Source: JAKOWB01 sp038363005 (GTDB taxonomy: Bacteria > Pseudomonadota > Alphaproteobacteria > Kiloniellales > JACOMY01). Taken from it: 64,000 nucleotides of DNA. Below the pieces are notes generated by a model. That model did not search any database, was not told where the DNA came from, and worked only from the letters and a program-made list of their open reading frames with translations. This document shows positions 34,859 to 43,104 of this stretch, piece by piece (within the stretch, counting starts at the first letter, position 1; each line of letters begins with the position of its first letter). The stretch spans positions 1 through 64,000 of the forward strand of contig JBBQBI010000026.1 in the NCBI GenBank assembly GCA_038363005.1, in the 5' to 3' direction. Position numbers and translations under genes: made by a program.

Positions 34859-37087
34859 CTACTGGCTGAAGGCGCGCAGCACGTTCTCGGTGATGCGCGA
34901 GGTGTCGTTGTCGTAGTCGTTGTGGGAGAGGCAGCCGCACCAGCTCATCGAGCCGACCGAGAAGATCGCCGCGCCGTTCGGGCCGGGGCAATAGATCACG
35001 TCCGCGCGGACCTGCGGATCCTTGGTGCCGCCGTGGTTCGGCGTCACCTCGACCAGTTCCTCGATGGCGCGCTGGAAGGCATCGGTATGGCCGAAGGACT
35101 TCGCGATCACCACGGTCTCGGGCGGCGTGCCGAGACGGGCATCCACGACGTCGAGCTCCCAGCCGGCGCCGCCCTCGAGATGGATGCCGGCTTCGCCGAA
35201 GACCTCGTTCTCGACGCCTTCGAAGATGAACGCGACGGCGGGATCGCGACTCTCGGGCGTGCGCCGGTAGGGGCGTGCCGGTTCCAGGCCGCTGGCCGAC
35301 GCGAAGCCGACGCCGACCACCGCCTGCGGCGGGATCCCGCGGGTGCGCCAGAGCCCGCCCGGCTCGCCGGTGGTGCTGTGGAAGCCCTCGCCCGGCTCTC
35401 CGGTCAGGCTGCGGGTGCCGACGAAGCCGCGCCTAACCTCGACGATGTGCGGCCGCTCGCGGTCTTTCGAGATCACCCAGTAAAAGCCATTACCGCCGAG
35501 ATACATGATCCGCCCGCCCTGCGCCTGGTAGCGGCGCAAGGCTGTCATCATCGCCAGGCTCCAGTACTCCGGGTGCGAGCCGGTCACGATGACCTTATAG
35601 GACGCCAGCAGCGACAGGCCCTCGTCGTGCAGCGTCTCGTCGTCGATCACATCGAAGGCGAAGCCTTTCTGCTCCATCCAGTCGGTGATGTAGAGATCGC
35701 ACAGCAGCATGTGCGGGTACTTGAACCGCAGGGTCGGCTTGTTGTACGGCGGATGGATGTTGACGATCGGCCTGAGGCGCGTGCCGTAAGCGATGGGATC
35801 GTCGTCCGCGTGGCGCTCGTAGGTGGAGCTCAGGCGCTGCTCCAGGATGTAGCGCAGGACCGCGGCCTCGAAGGGCGTCGCGTACTTCGCCAGGAACTGG
35901 TCGACACTGAATCCCAGCGCATCGAGCAGCCGGCCCTTGGTCGTGGCCAAGTGCTCGTTGGCATAGGCAAGGTAGGTCATCGTCGGCAGCAGGAAGGCGA
36001 TCTTCGCCTTGGTCTGGCCGCGCGCCGGACGGATAGCGAAGGGGACATAGTCGGTAAAGTCGCCCGCCTGCAGGCGGATGGCATAGACACCGCTCTGCCA
36101 GCTCGGGTCGATCTCCAGCCGGTGGCCCACCTCCCAACCGGCGTCCTCGATATCGTCGTCGTGGAAGTGGATCGCCGCGTACTCCTGCGGCGTGTCGGCG
36201 AACTTGGCAGCACGTGTCGACCAGTTGTGCCCCGTGACGCCGCGGCCCGGCATGTTGACTACCTTGCCCTCAAGCCCGGCGCCACTGACTTCGACGGCGC
36301 GCGCACTATCGATGGCCTGGCCGAAGTCCCAGGCGGCGAGCGCGCCCTTGATGTCCTCTGGCTCCAGGCCGGCAAAGAGCTGTGCGACGTCGGCGGCGGC
36401 GAGGGCACGGTCGTAGACCGCCGGCCGGTCGAGCCGTCCGTTGAAGAAGAGGCCGCGCGTGGCCGGGCCGCCGTCCGGCCGCAACTGTGTCGCCGCCATC
36501 AGGAAGGGTACGTCGGGCATGCCGGCGCGGCGCGGCGGCGCGACCGCGGTCGCGGTCCGCGGCCCGCTGGCCGAGAAGCAGTTGGTGAGCTGCTGCGTCA
36601 GAGCGAGCGTGCCCTTGACCGCGTCGAAGCTGGCAACCACCAGGCTCCAGGCGCGCTCCGGCAGCGCATCGCCGACGACGTCGGCGCCATCGACGCGGAA
36701 GGCGACCTGGCCGTCCGCCGTCAGGTGTAGGAGGTAGCCTTGCTTGGCAGACTCTAGCCAGCGGCCGAGCAGCGCCTGCGGCCCACGCCGCGCGCCAGTC
36801 GGGTAGACCCAGCAGGCAAGCGAGAAGCTGCCGGCGGGTGCCAGCACGCCATGATCGTCGACCCGGACGTAGGAGCCCGGATAGAGGCCCTGCTCCTTGC
36901 CCATGTATTCGCCGTCGAGCGAGGACGGCACCTCGATCACGCGTAAGCCGGGGCCCTTCGAATTGAGGTCGCCGTGCCGCATCCGCACCAGGCTAGCGCG
37001 GTAGCGCGGCTGCTTGCTGCTGACCATGACGCTAAGCGTTTCGCCCGCCGTCACGCTCAGACGATCTGTGTAGCCGACGACTTCCAT
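34859..37087 (-). CDS. N,N-dimethylformamidase large-subunit-like protein
   Basis: 742 residues, close to the roughly 760 of DmfA large subunits as I recall them. The N-terminal part (1-80) and a LamG-like domain (about 85-240, FSLACWVYPTGARRGPQALL) precede a catalytic region (about 300-740) with PTMTYLAYANEH, SSTYERHADDD, VTGSHPEYWS and, at the end, SMSWCGCLSHNDYDND. Known dimethylformamidase binds iron through two Tyr and one Glu; Y375, Y423 and E507 are the candidates here. No gene for the small subunit (about 130 residues) is seen. Amide hydrolysis is likely; the substrate is open. Confidence 0.83.
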   Translation of the reverse strand: MEVVGYTDRLSVTAGETLSVMVSSKQPRYRASLVRMRHGDLNSKGPGLRVIEVPSSLDGEYMGKEQGLYPGSYVRVDDHGVLAPAGSFSLACWVYPTGARRGPQALLGRWLESAKQGYLLHLTADGQVAFRVDGADVVGDALPERAWSLVVASFDAVKGTLALTQQLTNCFSASGPRTATAVAPPRRAGMPDVPFLMAATQLRPDGGPATRGLFFNGRLDRPAVYDRALAAADVAQLFAGLEPEDIKGALAAWDFGQAIDSARAVEVSGAGLEGKVVNMPGRGVTGHNWSTRAAKFADTPQEYAAIHFHDDDIEDAGWEVGHRLEIDPSWQSGVYAIRLQAGDFTDYVPFAIRPARGQTKAKIAFLLPTMTYLAYANEHLATTKGRLLDALGFSVDQFLAKYATPFEAAVLRYILEQRLSSTYERHADDDPIAYGTRLRPIVNIHPPYNKPTLRFKYPHMLLCDLYITDWMEQKGFAFDVIDDETLHDEGLSLLASYKVIVTGSHPEYWSLAMMTALRRYQAQGGRIMYLGGNGFYWVISKDRERPHIVEVRRGFVGTRSLTGEPGEGFHSTTGEPGGLWRTRGIPPQAVVGVGFASASGLEPARPYRRTPESRDPAVAFIFEGVENEVFGEAGIHLEGGAGWELDVVDARLGTPPETVVIAKSFGHTDAFQRAIEELVEVTPNHGGTKDPQVRADVIYCPGPNGAAIFSVGSMSWCGCLSHNDYDNDTSRITENVLRAFSQ

Positions 37088-37090
37088 GGC

Positions 37091-38275
37091 TCAGGCTCCT
37101 GAGCCGCGGCGCGTGTCGCCGGCGTACTTCTCGACCAACTTGACATCGACCGTGATGCCCAGCCCCGGCCCGGCGCCGATCTTCAAGTACCCTTTTTCGT
37201 ATGAGAAACCGGTGCGCACCAGGTCGTCCTCCCAGTAGCGGCCTGCGAACTCGGTGATGTGCTTCTCACGCAGCGAAGGGACCGGGATGATCGAGGGCAG
37301 GGTCAGCGTCTCGGCAGCCAGTGCCATGTGCACCGAGGCGGCGTCGCCAATGCCGGTCTCCAGCGAGCCGTTCACGTCGCAGCGGTAGCCAACCAGCGCA
37401 CAGGTCCGTGCCACCTCGCTGGCGCGCTCGATGCCGCCGGCCTTGGCGACATAGACTGAGACCGCGTCAATCGCCTCGGCGCGCCACAGGTCCAGCACGT
37501 CGCTGGCGGTCCAGCAGCCCTCGTCGGCGATGATCGGCACCTTGGTCGCTTCGCGGCAGGCGCGCAGGCCGGCGACGCTGGCGGCCGGCTGCTCGACCGC
37601 GTTGATGCCCTCGGCCTCCAAGCCGCGCATGATATTCGCCAGCTCCTTCGGCACCGTGCCGTAGCCCTTGTTGCCGTCGAGCCGCAGGAAGATGTCGGTC
37701 GGGAGGTGCTTGCGCAGCTTGCGCACCAGCGCGAAGTCGCGCTGCGGATCGGTGCCACCCTTAATCTGGAAAGCGGTGATGCCGTCGATTTCGATCGCCT
37801 GCTGTGCCTCGTCCACCGCCTCTTCGGTCGCCATCATGCCCAGCATGTGGCCGATGCGGATGCCGTCGCGGTAGGCGCCGCCCAACAGGTTGTAGACCGG
37901 CTGGCCGCAGAGCTTGCCGCGGATGTCCTGCAGCGCCGACTCCACCATGGCCTTGGCGTAAGGGTGGCCGATGATGAGGGTGTCCAGGTGGTCCATCAGC
38001 GCCCGCGGCGTCATGGGATCGGCGCCCAGCAAGGCCTGGGCCAGGATGTCGTGCACCACATGAATCACGCTCGGCACCGTCTCGCCGTAGTATTTGCCGC
38101 CCATGCCGCCCCACTGCGGCAGCGCGGTGGCCTCGCCCCAGCCCTCGGTGCCGTCGACGGTGCGCAGGCGCAGGATAACTCGCTTCTCCAGGGTCGCGGC
38201 CATGCCGTGCTGCAGCCAATCGCGACGCTTGGGCATGCTGCAGACGTAGGTTTCGACGCTGTCGATCCGGCTCAT
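37091..38275 (-). CDS. Mandelate racemase/muconate lactonizing enzyme family protein
   Basis: 394 residues of the enolase superfamily. Likely residues are K172 (FQIKGGTDP), metal ligands D200 (LRLDGNKGYG), E228 (AVEQPAA) and E252 (IIADEGCW), and K278 (YVAKAGGIE), which is the two-lysine pattern of the MLE subgroup, unlike the His-type relative at 11543. Cycloisomerisation, racemisation or epimerisation of an acid is expected. It is first in the minus-strand run 38275-33272, with the dimethylformamidase-like and amidohydrolase genes 3 and 11 bp apart behind it. Confidence 0.9.
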   Translation of the reverse strand: MSRIDSVETYVCSMPKRRDWLQHGMAATLEKRVILRLRTVDGTEGWGEATALPQWGGMGGKYYGETVPSVIHVVHDILAQALLGADPMTPRALMDHLDTLIIGHPYAKAMVESALQDIRGKLCGQPVYNLLGGAYRDGIRIGHMLGMMATEEAVDEAQQAIEIDGITAFQIKGGTDPQRDFALVRKLRKHLPTDIFLRLDGNKGYGTVPKELANIMRGLEAEGINAVEQPAASVAGLRACREATKVPIIADEGCWTASDVLDLWRAEAIDAVSVYVAKAGGIERASEVARTCALVGYRCDVNGSLETGIGDAASVHMALAAETLTLPSIIPVPSLREKHITEFAGRYWEDDLVRTGFSYEKGYLKIGAGPGLGITVDVKLVEKYAGDTRRGSGA

Positions 38276-38299
38276 GTGTGTCCCTCACCACCGAAAATC

Positions 38300-38326
38300 A
38301 GTGGAAAAATGCGGTATAGTGGAAAA
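38300..38326. promoter_or_regulatory. Direct repeat AGTGGAAAA x2 in divergent promoter
   Basis: AGTGGAAAA occurs at 38300-38308 and 38318-38326, 18 bp apart, in the 235-bp gap between the enolase-superfamily gene and the divergent XRE-cupin regulator. A similar TAGTGGA element appears twice before the importer at 26860 (26746-26752 on minus, 26796-26802 on plus). Binding by the XRE-cupin protein is a guess. Confidence 0.4.
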
Positions 38327-38510
38327 GTACGTTAAGCAGAAAACTAAAACTGTCAAGCTGGCCAAACCGGCACGCCGGTCTGGCATCTTGCCGGTTGCGG
38401 TTGGCCACCCACGTGCCCTATACGGTTAGCCAGCGCGGTCTTGCGGCGCGGTCGGATTCTTGGCCGGCGGCTTGGATGGCCGTGGTCCCAGAGGCAACGA
38501 CAAGAGCAGG

Positions 38511-39245
38511 ATGAGGAAGCGAACCGCCGCCGCCGCCAGCGCCGAGCCCGAGGCCACGCTGGCCGCCGAATCGCACGCGACGCTGCCGCCGTCGGCGCAC
38601 CCGTTGCAGATCAAGCCAACCCCACCGCCCAAGATCGGCCGCAAGCTCTATGGCCTGCGCAAGTCGCGCGGCCTGACGTTGGAAGACGTCGAGACCATGT
38701 CCGGCATCTCCAAGTCGATGCTCTCCCAGATCGAGCGCGGCAAGGCCAACCCGACTTTCGGCACGTTGTGGAACCTGACGCAGTCGCTTGGGATCTCGAT
38801 CAACCAGCTGATGGACCGGGCCAAGAGCGACGCCGGGCGCAGCCGGCACATGGAACACATCGACGTGTACATGACGCCGACCATCACCAGCCAGGACGGC
38901 AAGGTGAAGTTCCACATCCTCAGCCCGCGGCGCATCAACCTGCCGGTTGAATGGTACGAGGTGCGCATCGAGCCCGGCGGCGCGTCACGCGCGCACCCGC
39001 ACGGCAGTTCGTCGTGGGAGCATTTCACCTGCATCAGCGGGCAGATCACGGTGGAGGTCGGCGACCGCGAGGTCGTACTGAACCCAGGCGAGACGCTGCG
39101 CTATCTTGCCGAAGTGCCGCACGGCACCCGCAACGACACCAAGCGTCTGGCGATTGGCCTCATGGTGGTTATCATGCAGGACGAGCTAGCCGGCCGCGAC
39201 GGCGGGCTGGACAGCGGCTACGAGGAGTGGACCAGCGGCCGGTAG
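38511..39245 (+). CDS. XRE family regulator with cupin sensor domain
   Basis: 244 residues from ATG 38511. After a disordered N-terminus (about 1-40), a helix-turn-helix domain spans about 42-100 (KLYGLRKSRGLTLEDVETMS; SKSMLSQIERGKANPTFGTL), and a C-terminal cupin spans about 135-215 (RAHPHGSSSWEHFTCISGQI; LNPGETLRYLAEVPHG). This two-part form is common in regulators of amine and amino-acid catabolism. It is divergent from the central catabolic operon and probably controls it, sensing a small ligand in the cupin. Confidence 0.92.
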   Translation: MRKRTAAAASAEPEATLAAESHATLPPSAHPLQIKPTPPPKIGRKLYGLRKSRGLTLEDVETMSGISKSMLSQIERGKANPTFGTLWNLTQSLGISINQLMDRAKSDAGRSRHMEHIDVYMTPTITSQDGKVKFHILSPRRINLPVEWYEVRIEPGGASRAHPHGSSSWEHFTCISGQITVEVGDREVVLNPGETLRYLAEVPHGTRNDTKRLAIGLMVVIMQDELAGRDGGLDSGYEEWTSGR

Positions 39246-39285
39246 TATCACGTAACTGCGCAGCTGCTTATGGCTAAGCCACTCT

Positions 39286-39801
39286 AAGTGCCTTTCGGCA
39301 ATGCGCGCCCTCAAGGAGATCACCGCCCCTGAGCTGCTGGCCGGGCCACGGCGCATTGAAGCCCGCGGCGCGCACGAGACCGCCCATCGCGTGAAGGCAC
39401 GGGCGGGTCCGGTGTTTCGCTACGCGACAGCAACAGGGCGTGCTGAGCGTGACCCTGCCGCCGACCTCAGAGGCGCTCTCGCCCCGATCGTCGTCACCCA
39501 CCGTGCCGCCCTGACCGATCCCGCAGCCATCGGCGGCCTGCTACGTGCGATCGACAGCTACAAAGGCTACCCGGTGACCATCGCGGCCCTAAAGCTGGCG
39601 CCGATGTTTTCGAGCTACGTGCTGCTCAGTGGTCAGAGATCGACCTTGAAGCCGCTGGATGACGCATGCCGTCTGCAACGGTTCGATGAACGACGGCAGA
39701 TGATGCAGGCCAGGGCCGACTACCTCGACAGCTTGCGGCAAGCGCCTGCAATTGGACGCGACGCGCAACTGCCGACCAAGCGTCGCCCTGCTGCCAGGTA
39801 G
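39286..39801 (+). pseudogene. Integrase remnant (copy 3)
   Basis: The frame reads LKEITAPELLAGPRRIEARG, AHETAHRVKARAG, then RAALTDPAAIGGLLRAIDS, closely matching residues of integrase copy 1 from 5440 on, but without the N-terminal half. After AALKLAPMF the sequence carries small deletions that put the Arg-box region out of frame, then rejoins the family C-terminus RRQMMQARADYLDSLRQAPA and stops at 39801. The HxxR segment and Tyr are lost. It marks the end of a former element whose interior may be the DNA between 17.4 and 39.3 kb. Confidence 0.75.
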
Positions 39802-39860
39802 TTCGCGACGGCCCTTGGCGGCCGCGTGTCATGCAAACCCGCCATCAGCGTAGTTCTGGG
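39690..39860 (+). repeat. 171-bp direct repeat, copy B
   Basis: Gap-free match to 17546-17716, same orientation, exactly 22144 bp apart. Covers the integrase C-terminus and about 60 bp after the stop. Confidence 0.8.
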
Positions 39861-40109
39861 TTTTCGCACTGCCTTGGAGCATTTCCCGACAAAGATACTT
39901 CTAAGCACCAGCAATACTCCGACCGTCCCGGGGTTCGTAGCTGATCTAGTGGGGTGATCTTGGTCTTGGAGAAAGCCAAGTTCCTCAACTTATCGGCCGA
40001 CGGATAAAACTGCATTCTTCAAACACCTCGTCGAGCCTCCGGCGGCGGTGACGCACGGGCATTGTATCGCCTGCTACGTGACAATCGTTTGTGATAGTCC
40101 TTGTCCCAG
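39802..40109. other. Intergenic stretch before the IclR gene
   Basis: The first 60 bp belong to the 171-bp repeat. The remainder is of lower GC and holds no coding frame I can support; it should contain the promoter of the IclR gene. Confidence 0.5.
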
Positions 40110-40919
40110 ATGACCACAGTCCAAACGAAGCGACCTGGACGGCCAAGAAAGGCACCCCGGCTTCCCAGCGAAGGCTCCAAGAGCCTCCGTCGCGCGCTAC
40201 GTCTGCTGCGCGCCGTGGCGGCCCGCGACGCCACGGGGGCACGCCTCTCGGAGCTGTCGTCCGCCGCGGCGGTGCATACCGCAACGGCGCACCGGCTGCT
40301 GTCCGCCCTGCAGGACGAGGGCATGGTCTCGCTCGACCCCGATACCAAGATTTTCAACCTCGGCTACGAGATCCTGCGGATCGCGGGGTCGGCCCGGCAT
40401 CTCGCCACCAGCAGCCATCTGCGCTCCGCCCTCGAGGGTATCGCCGCGGAGCTGGGAGACGACGTCTACCTCGTCGTCTCGGCCGGCAATGACGGCATCG
40501 TTGTCGACAAGGTTGAAGGCACCTCGCCCTATCGCCTGGTCAGCCCTGCGATCGGCAGCCGGCGCCCGCTGGGTGTCGGCGCCGCTGCCATCGCCATCCT
40601 GGCCGTGTTGCCGCCCGAAACGGCGCGGCGCATCTACGAGGCCAACCTCGAGCGTTACGAGGGGATTCCCTGGATCACCGCGGAAGACATCTGGCAGGAG
40701 GTGACCTCGACCCGAAAGCGCGGCTTCACCGTGGTGCGCGGCCACATGATCGCAGAGGCCACAGCGGTCGCGGTCGCCTTCACCGGCGCCGATGGCGACC
40801 CGATCGCCATTGCTGTCACCGCCACCAATTCACGCATGCTGCCGGAGCGCCGCGCCGAGATCGCCGAGGTGATCCGCAGCAAGGTGAAGGCCGCCGGGCC
40901 GCTGCCGTCCGCCGACTGA
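40110..40919 (+). CDS. IclR family transcriptional regulator
   Basis: 269 residues from ATG 40110; TTG 40101 is an in-frame alternative and neither has a strong ribosome-binding site. A winged helix lies at about 25-90 (SLRRALRLLRAVAARDATGA; HTATAHRLLSALQDEGMV), then the GAF-like IclR effector domain (GNDGIVVDKVEGTSPYRLVS; RRPLGVGAAAIAILAVLPPE). The GVGA and later EATAVAVAF motifs are family markers. It lies 3 bp before the end of the convergent MaoC gene and close to cassette B. The palindrome at 41846-41864 is its likely target. Confidence 0.9.
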   Translation: MTTVQTKRPGRPRKAPRLPSEGSKSLRRALRLLRAVAARDATGARLSELSSAAAVHTATAHRLLSALQDEGMVSLDPDTKIFNLGYEILRIAGSARHLATSSHLRSALEGIAAELGDDVYLVVSAGNDGIVVDKVEGTSPYRLVSPAIGSRRPLGVGAAAIAILAVLPPETARRIYEANLERYEGIPWITAEDIWQEVTSTRKRGFTVVRGHMIAEATAVAVAFTGADGDPIAIAVTATNSRMLPERRAEIAEVIRSKVKAAGPLPSAD

Positions 40920-40922
40920 CCT

Positions 40923-41777
40923 CTAGTCGCGCAGCAGTGCGCTGCCGTGGCTGATGGCGATGACGTCGCGTTCCAGAACACGCACCTGGAAGGCAATGCG
41001 CGGCCCGTCGCGCCACATTTCGGTGCGCAGAGTCTCGCCCGGAAACACCGGCGCGGTGAAGCGGCAGTCCAGCGTCGCCAGGCGACCCGGATGGCAGTCG
41101 AGGTAGCTGCGCATGATCGCCCAGCCGGCGATGCCATAGCTGCAGTAGCCGTGCAGGATGGGCCTGGGAAGGCCGGCCTGGCGAGCCACCTCGGGATCCC
41201 AGTGCAACGGATTGCGGTCGCCGGACAGGCGATAGATCAGCGCCGCCTGCGGCAGCGTCGGAAAATCGAACAGCGTGTCGGGTTCGCCTGCCGGCACCGG
41301 CAGCAGGCGGGGCGGGCTGCCGGCATCGCCGCCGAATCCCCCGTCGCGCCGGCAGAAGGTCAGCGTGCGCAGTCGGCAGTAGCGGTCGCCGCTCGTCACG
41401 TCGAAGACCTCCTGCTCGGTCTCGATCAGCGCGCCCTTGTTCTTGCCCTTATCCCACACGCCGACCAGGCTGCCCTTGCCGACGACCGCGCCGCTGCCCG
41501 GCAAGGAGCGGTCGAAGATGCAGCGCTGCTCGCCGTGATAGGCCTCCACCACATCGACCTCGGCCGCCAGCAGGCACTTGCGCAGCTCCAGCTTGGCCAC
41601 CACCGCGTTCATCGTCGGCAGCGCCCAGAGATCGCGCTCGGTGACGAACCGCAACTCGTCCGGATCGGTGTATTCCCGTCCCAGGCCAATGCCCAGGGCA
41701 TAGAGGATCGTCTCCTGCGCACCGTAGCGCCGCTCAGTGTCCTCGAACTGCCAATGGCGCAGTATTTCGGGCTTCAT
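40923..41777 (-). CDS. MaoC/hydratase-2 family protein (HSD17B4-type hydratase)
   Basis: 284 residues with an N-terminal hot-dog domain (YALGIGLGREYTDPDELRF; HGEQRCIFDRSLPGSGAVV) and a C-terminal catalytic one carrying RLSGDRNPLHWDPEVARQAG and PILHGYCSYGIAG, the full hydratase-2 motif. This is the arrangement of peroxisomal-type enoyl-CoA hydratase 2. It is divergent from cassette B and adds a hydratase of a different type from the didomain protein at 44350. Longer or bile-acid-like chains are the typical substrates of the family. Confidence 0.88.
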   Translation of the reverse strand: MKPEILRHWQFEDTERRYGAQETILYALGIGLGREYTDPDELRFVTERDLWALPTMNAVVAKLELRKCLLAAEVDVVEAYHGEQRCIFDRSLPGSGAVVGKGSLVGVWDKGKNKGALIETEQEVFDVTSGDRYCRLRTLTFCRRDGGFGGDAGSPPRLLPVPAGEPDTLFDFPTLPQAALIYRLSGDRNPLHWDPEVARQAGLPRPILHGYCSYGIAGWAIMRSYLDCHPGRLATLDCRFTAPVFPGETLRTEMWRDGPRIAFQVRVLERDVIAISHGSALLRD

Positions 41778-41845
41778 CGTCCCTCGCCTCCCCGTTGCAA
41801 CCCAGCGTATCGCCTTCCGCCGACGCTTCGATCATTCTGATACAT

Positions 41846-41864
41846 TTTCTCACATTGTGAGAAA
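41846..41864. promoter_or_regulatory. 19-bp palindrome in the divergent cassette B promoter, candidate operator
   Basis: TTTCTCACATTGTGAGAAA has perfect 9-bp arms around one base. It lies 69 bp upstream of the hydratase gene (minus) and 91 bp upstream of the thiolase-fold gene (plus) in an AT-rich gap. The IclR regulator encoded next door is the obvious candidate. IclR sites are typically about 15-bp palindromes. Confidence 0.65.
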
Positions 41865-41954
41865 TAATAATCATCTGATAAAAAATCCTACACAACCCCT
41901 TAGTTTCTGGCTAGCATCGTCACGCTGATCGATCCGACGCGGGGAGTGCCGCCC

Positions 41955-43100
41955 ATGGCAGGGTCCGACCTCTACATCGCCGGGATTGCTGAAACTGCTC
42001 TCGGCAAGGTGCCGGAGCAGACTGAGCTGTCGATGCTCGCGGCAGCCAGCCAGGAGGCCTTGGCCGAAGCCGGGCTCACGCTGCGCGATGTCGATGGCCT
42101 CTTCGTCCGTACGCGGGGGGTGGAGCCTACGGTCGAGGTTGCCGAGTACCTCGGCATCCAGCCCCGCTTCAGCGATTCCACCGACGTCGGTGGCTGCTCC
42201 TTCGAGGCCTATGTAAATCACGCGCTGGCCGCCGTCTCGGCCGGGCTCTGCGACGTCGCGCTGATCGCCTATGCCTCCCGCCAGCGCTCGCAGCGCGCGC
42301 GCAAGCGTGGCGGCCTGGAAGACAACACCCTGGCCGGCCAGTTCGAGGCGCCCTTCCGCCCGCTGGTGCCGATCAGCAACTACGCCATGATCGCGGCCCG
42401 CCACATGCACCAGTATGGCACCCGGCCGGAACACCTGGCCGAGGTCGCGGTGGCGGCGCGGCGGTGGGCAATGCTCAATCCCAAGGCCTGGTCGCGCGAG
42501 CCGCTCAGCCTTGAACAGGTGATGACCTCCCCCCCGGTGGCCGAGCCGCTGCGGCGGCTCGACTGTTGCCTGGTGACCGATGGCGGCGGCGCCGCGGTGG
42601 TGACCCGTCGCGACCGTGCCCGCGACGCGTCCAAGCGGCCGATCCGCATCATCGGCCAGGGCGAGAGCGTCACCGCCTGGCACATCAGCCAGGTCGAGGA
42701 CCTGACGGTGACGCCCGGCGTCGCCTCGGCCAAGGCCGCCTACGGCATGGCCGGCGTCGGCCCGGACGACATGGATCTGGTGGAGCTCTACGACAACTTC
42801 ACCATCGCCACGATCATGGAGCTCGAGGACCTCGGCTTCTGCGCCAAGGGCGAGGGCGGCGACTTCGTGTCGGGCGGGCGTATCGCCCCCGGCGGTAGCC
42901 TGCCGGTGCAGACCATGGGCGGCGGCCTGTCCTACTGCCATCCCGGCATGCTGGGGCTGCTGCTGATCATCGAGGCCGTGCGCCAGCTACGCGGCGAGGC
43001 TGGCGAGCGCCAGGTTCAGGATGCCGGGCTGGGCCTGGTGCACGGCATCGGCGGCGTCTGCTTCGGCTCAGCCGCGACGCTCGTGCTGGCAAGGGACTGA
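41955..43100 (+). CDS. Thiolase-fold protein lacking the nucleophilic Cys (cassette B)
   Basis: 381 residues from ATG 41955 (GGGGAG upstream; GTG 41946 also in frame). It is paralogous to the cassette A protein over its whole length. The nucleophile loop reads DVGGCSFE: the canonical position is G80, with a Cys one residue later (C81). Y279 (LYDNFT), Y327 (LSYCHP) and H329 are kept with the same 48-residue spacing as in cassette A, and the second catalytic Cys is absent (GGVCFGSAATLV). Retro-aldol cleavage with the DUF35 protein 4 bp downstream is the favoured role. Confidence 0.87.
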   Translation: MAGSDLYIAGIAETALGKVPEQTELSMLAAASQEALAEAGLTLRDVDGLFVRTRGVEPTVEVAEYLGIQPRFSDSTDVGGCSFEAYVNHALAAVSAGLCDVALIAYASRQRSQRARKRGGLEDNTLAGQFEAPFRPLVPISNYAMIAARHMHQYGTRPEHLAEVAVAARRWAMLNPKAWSREPLSLEQVMTSPPVAEPLRRLDCCLVTDGGGAAVVTRRDRARDASKRPIRIIGQGESVTAWHISQVEDLTVTPGVASAKAAYGMAGVGPDDMDLVELYDNFTIATIMELEDLGFCAKGEGGDFVSGGRIAPGGSLPVQTMGGGLSYCHPGMLGLLLIIEAVRQLRGEAGERQVQDAGLGLVHGIGGVCFGSAATLVLARD

Positions 43101-43104
43101 GGCC

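Noticed and set aside
34922..36730. 602-codon plus-strand frame
   Set aside because: Antisense to the dimethylformamidase-like gene, whose motifs are intact along the full length.
35000..38275. A small-subunit gene for the dimethylformamidase-like protein
   Set aside because: Searched around both flanks for a frame of 110-150 residues with its own start; none outside the shadows of the flanking genes.
39286..39801. Active integrase at the 39 kb end
   Set aside because: N-terminal domains missing, Arg-box region disrupted, HxxR and Tyr segments deleted.
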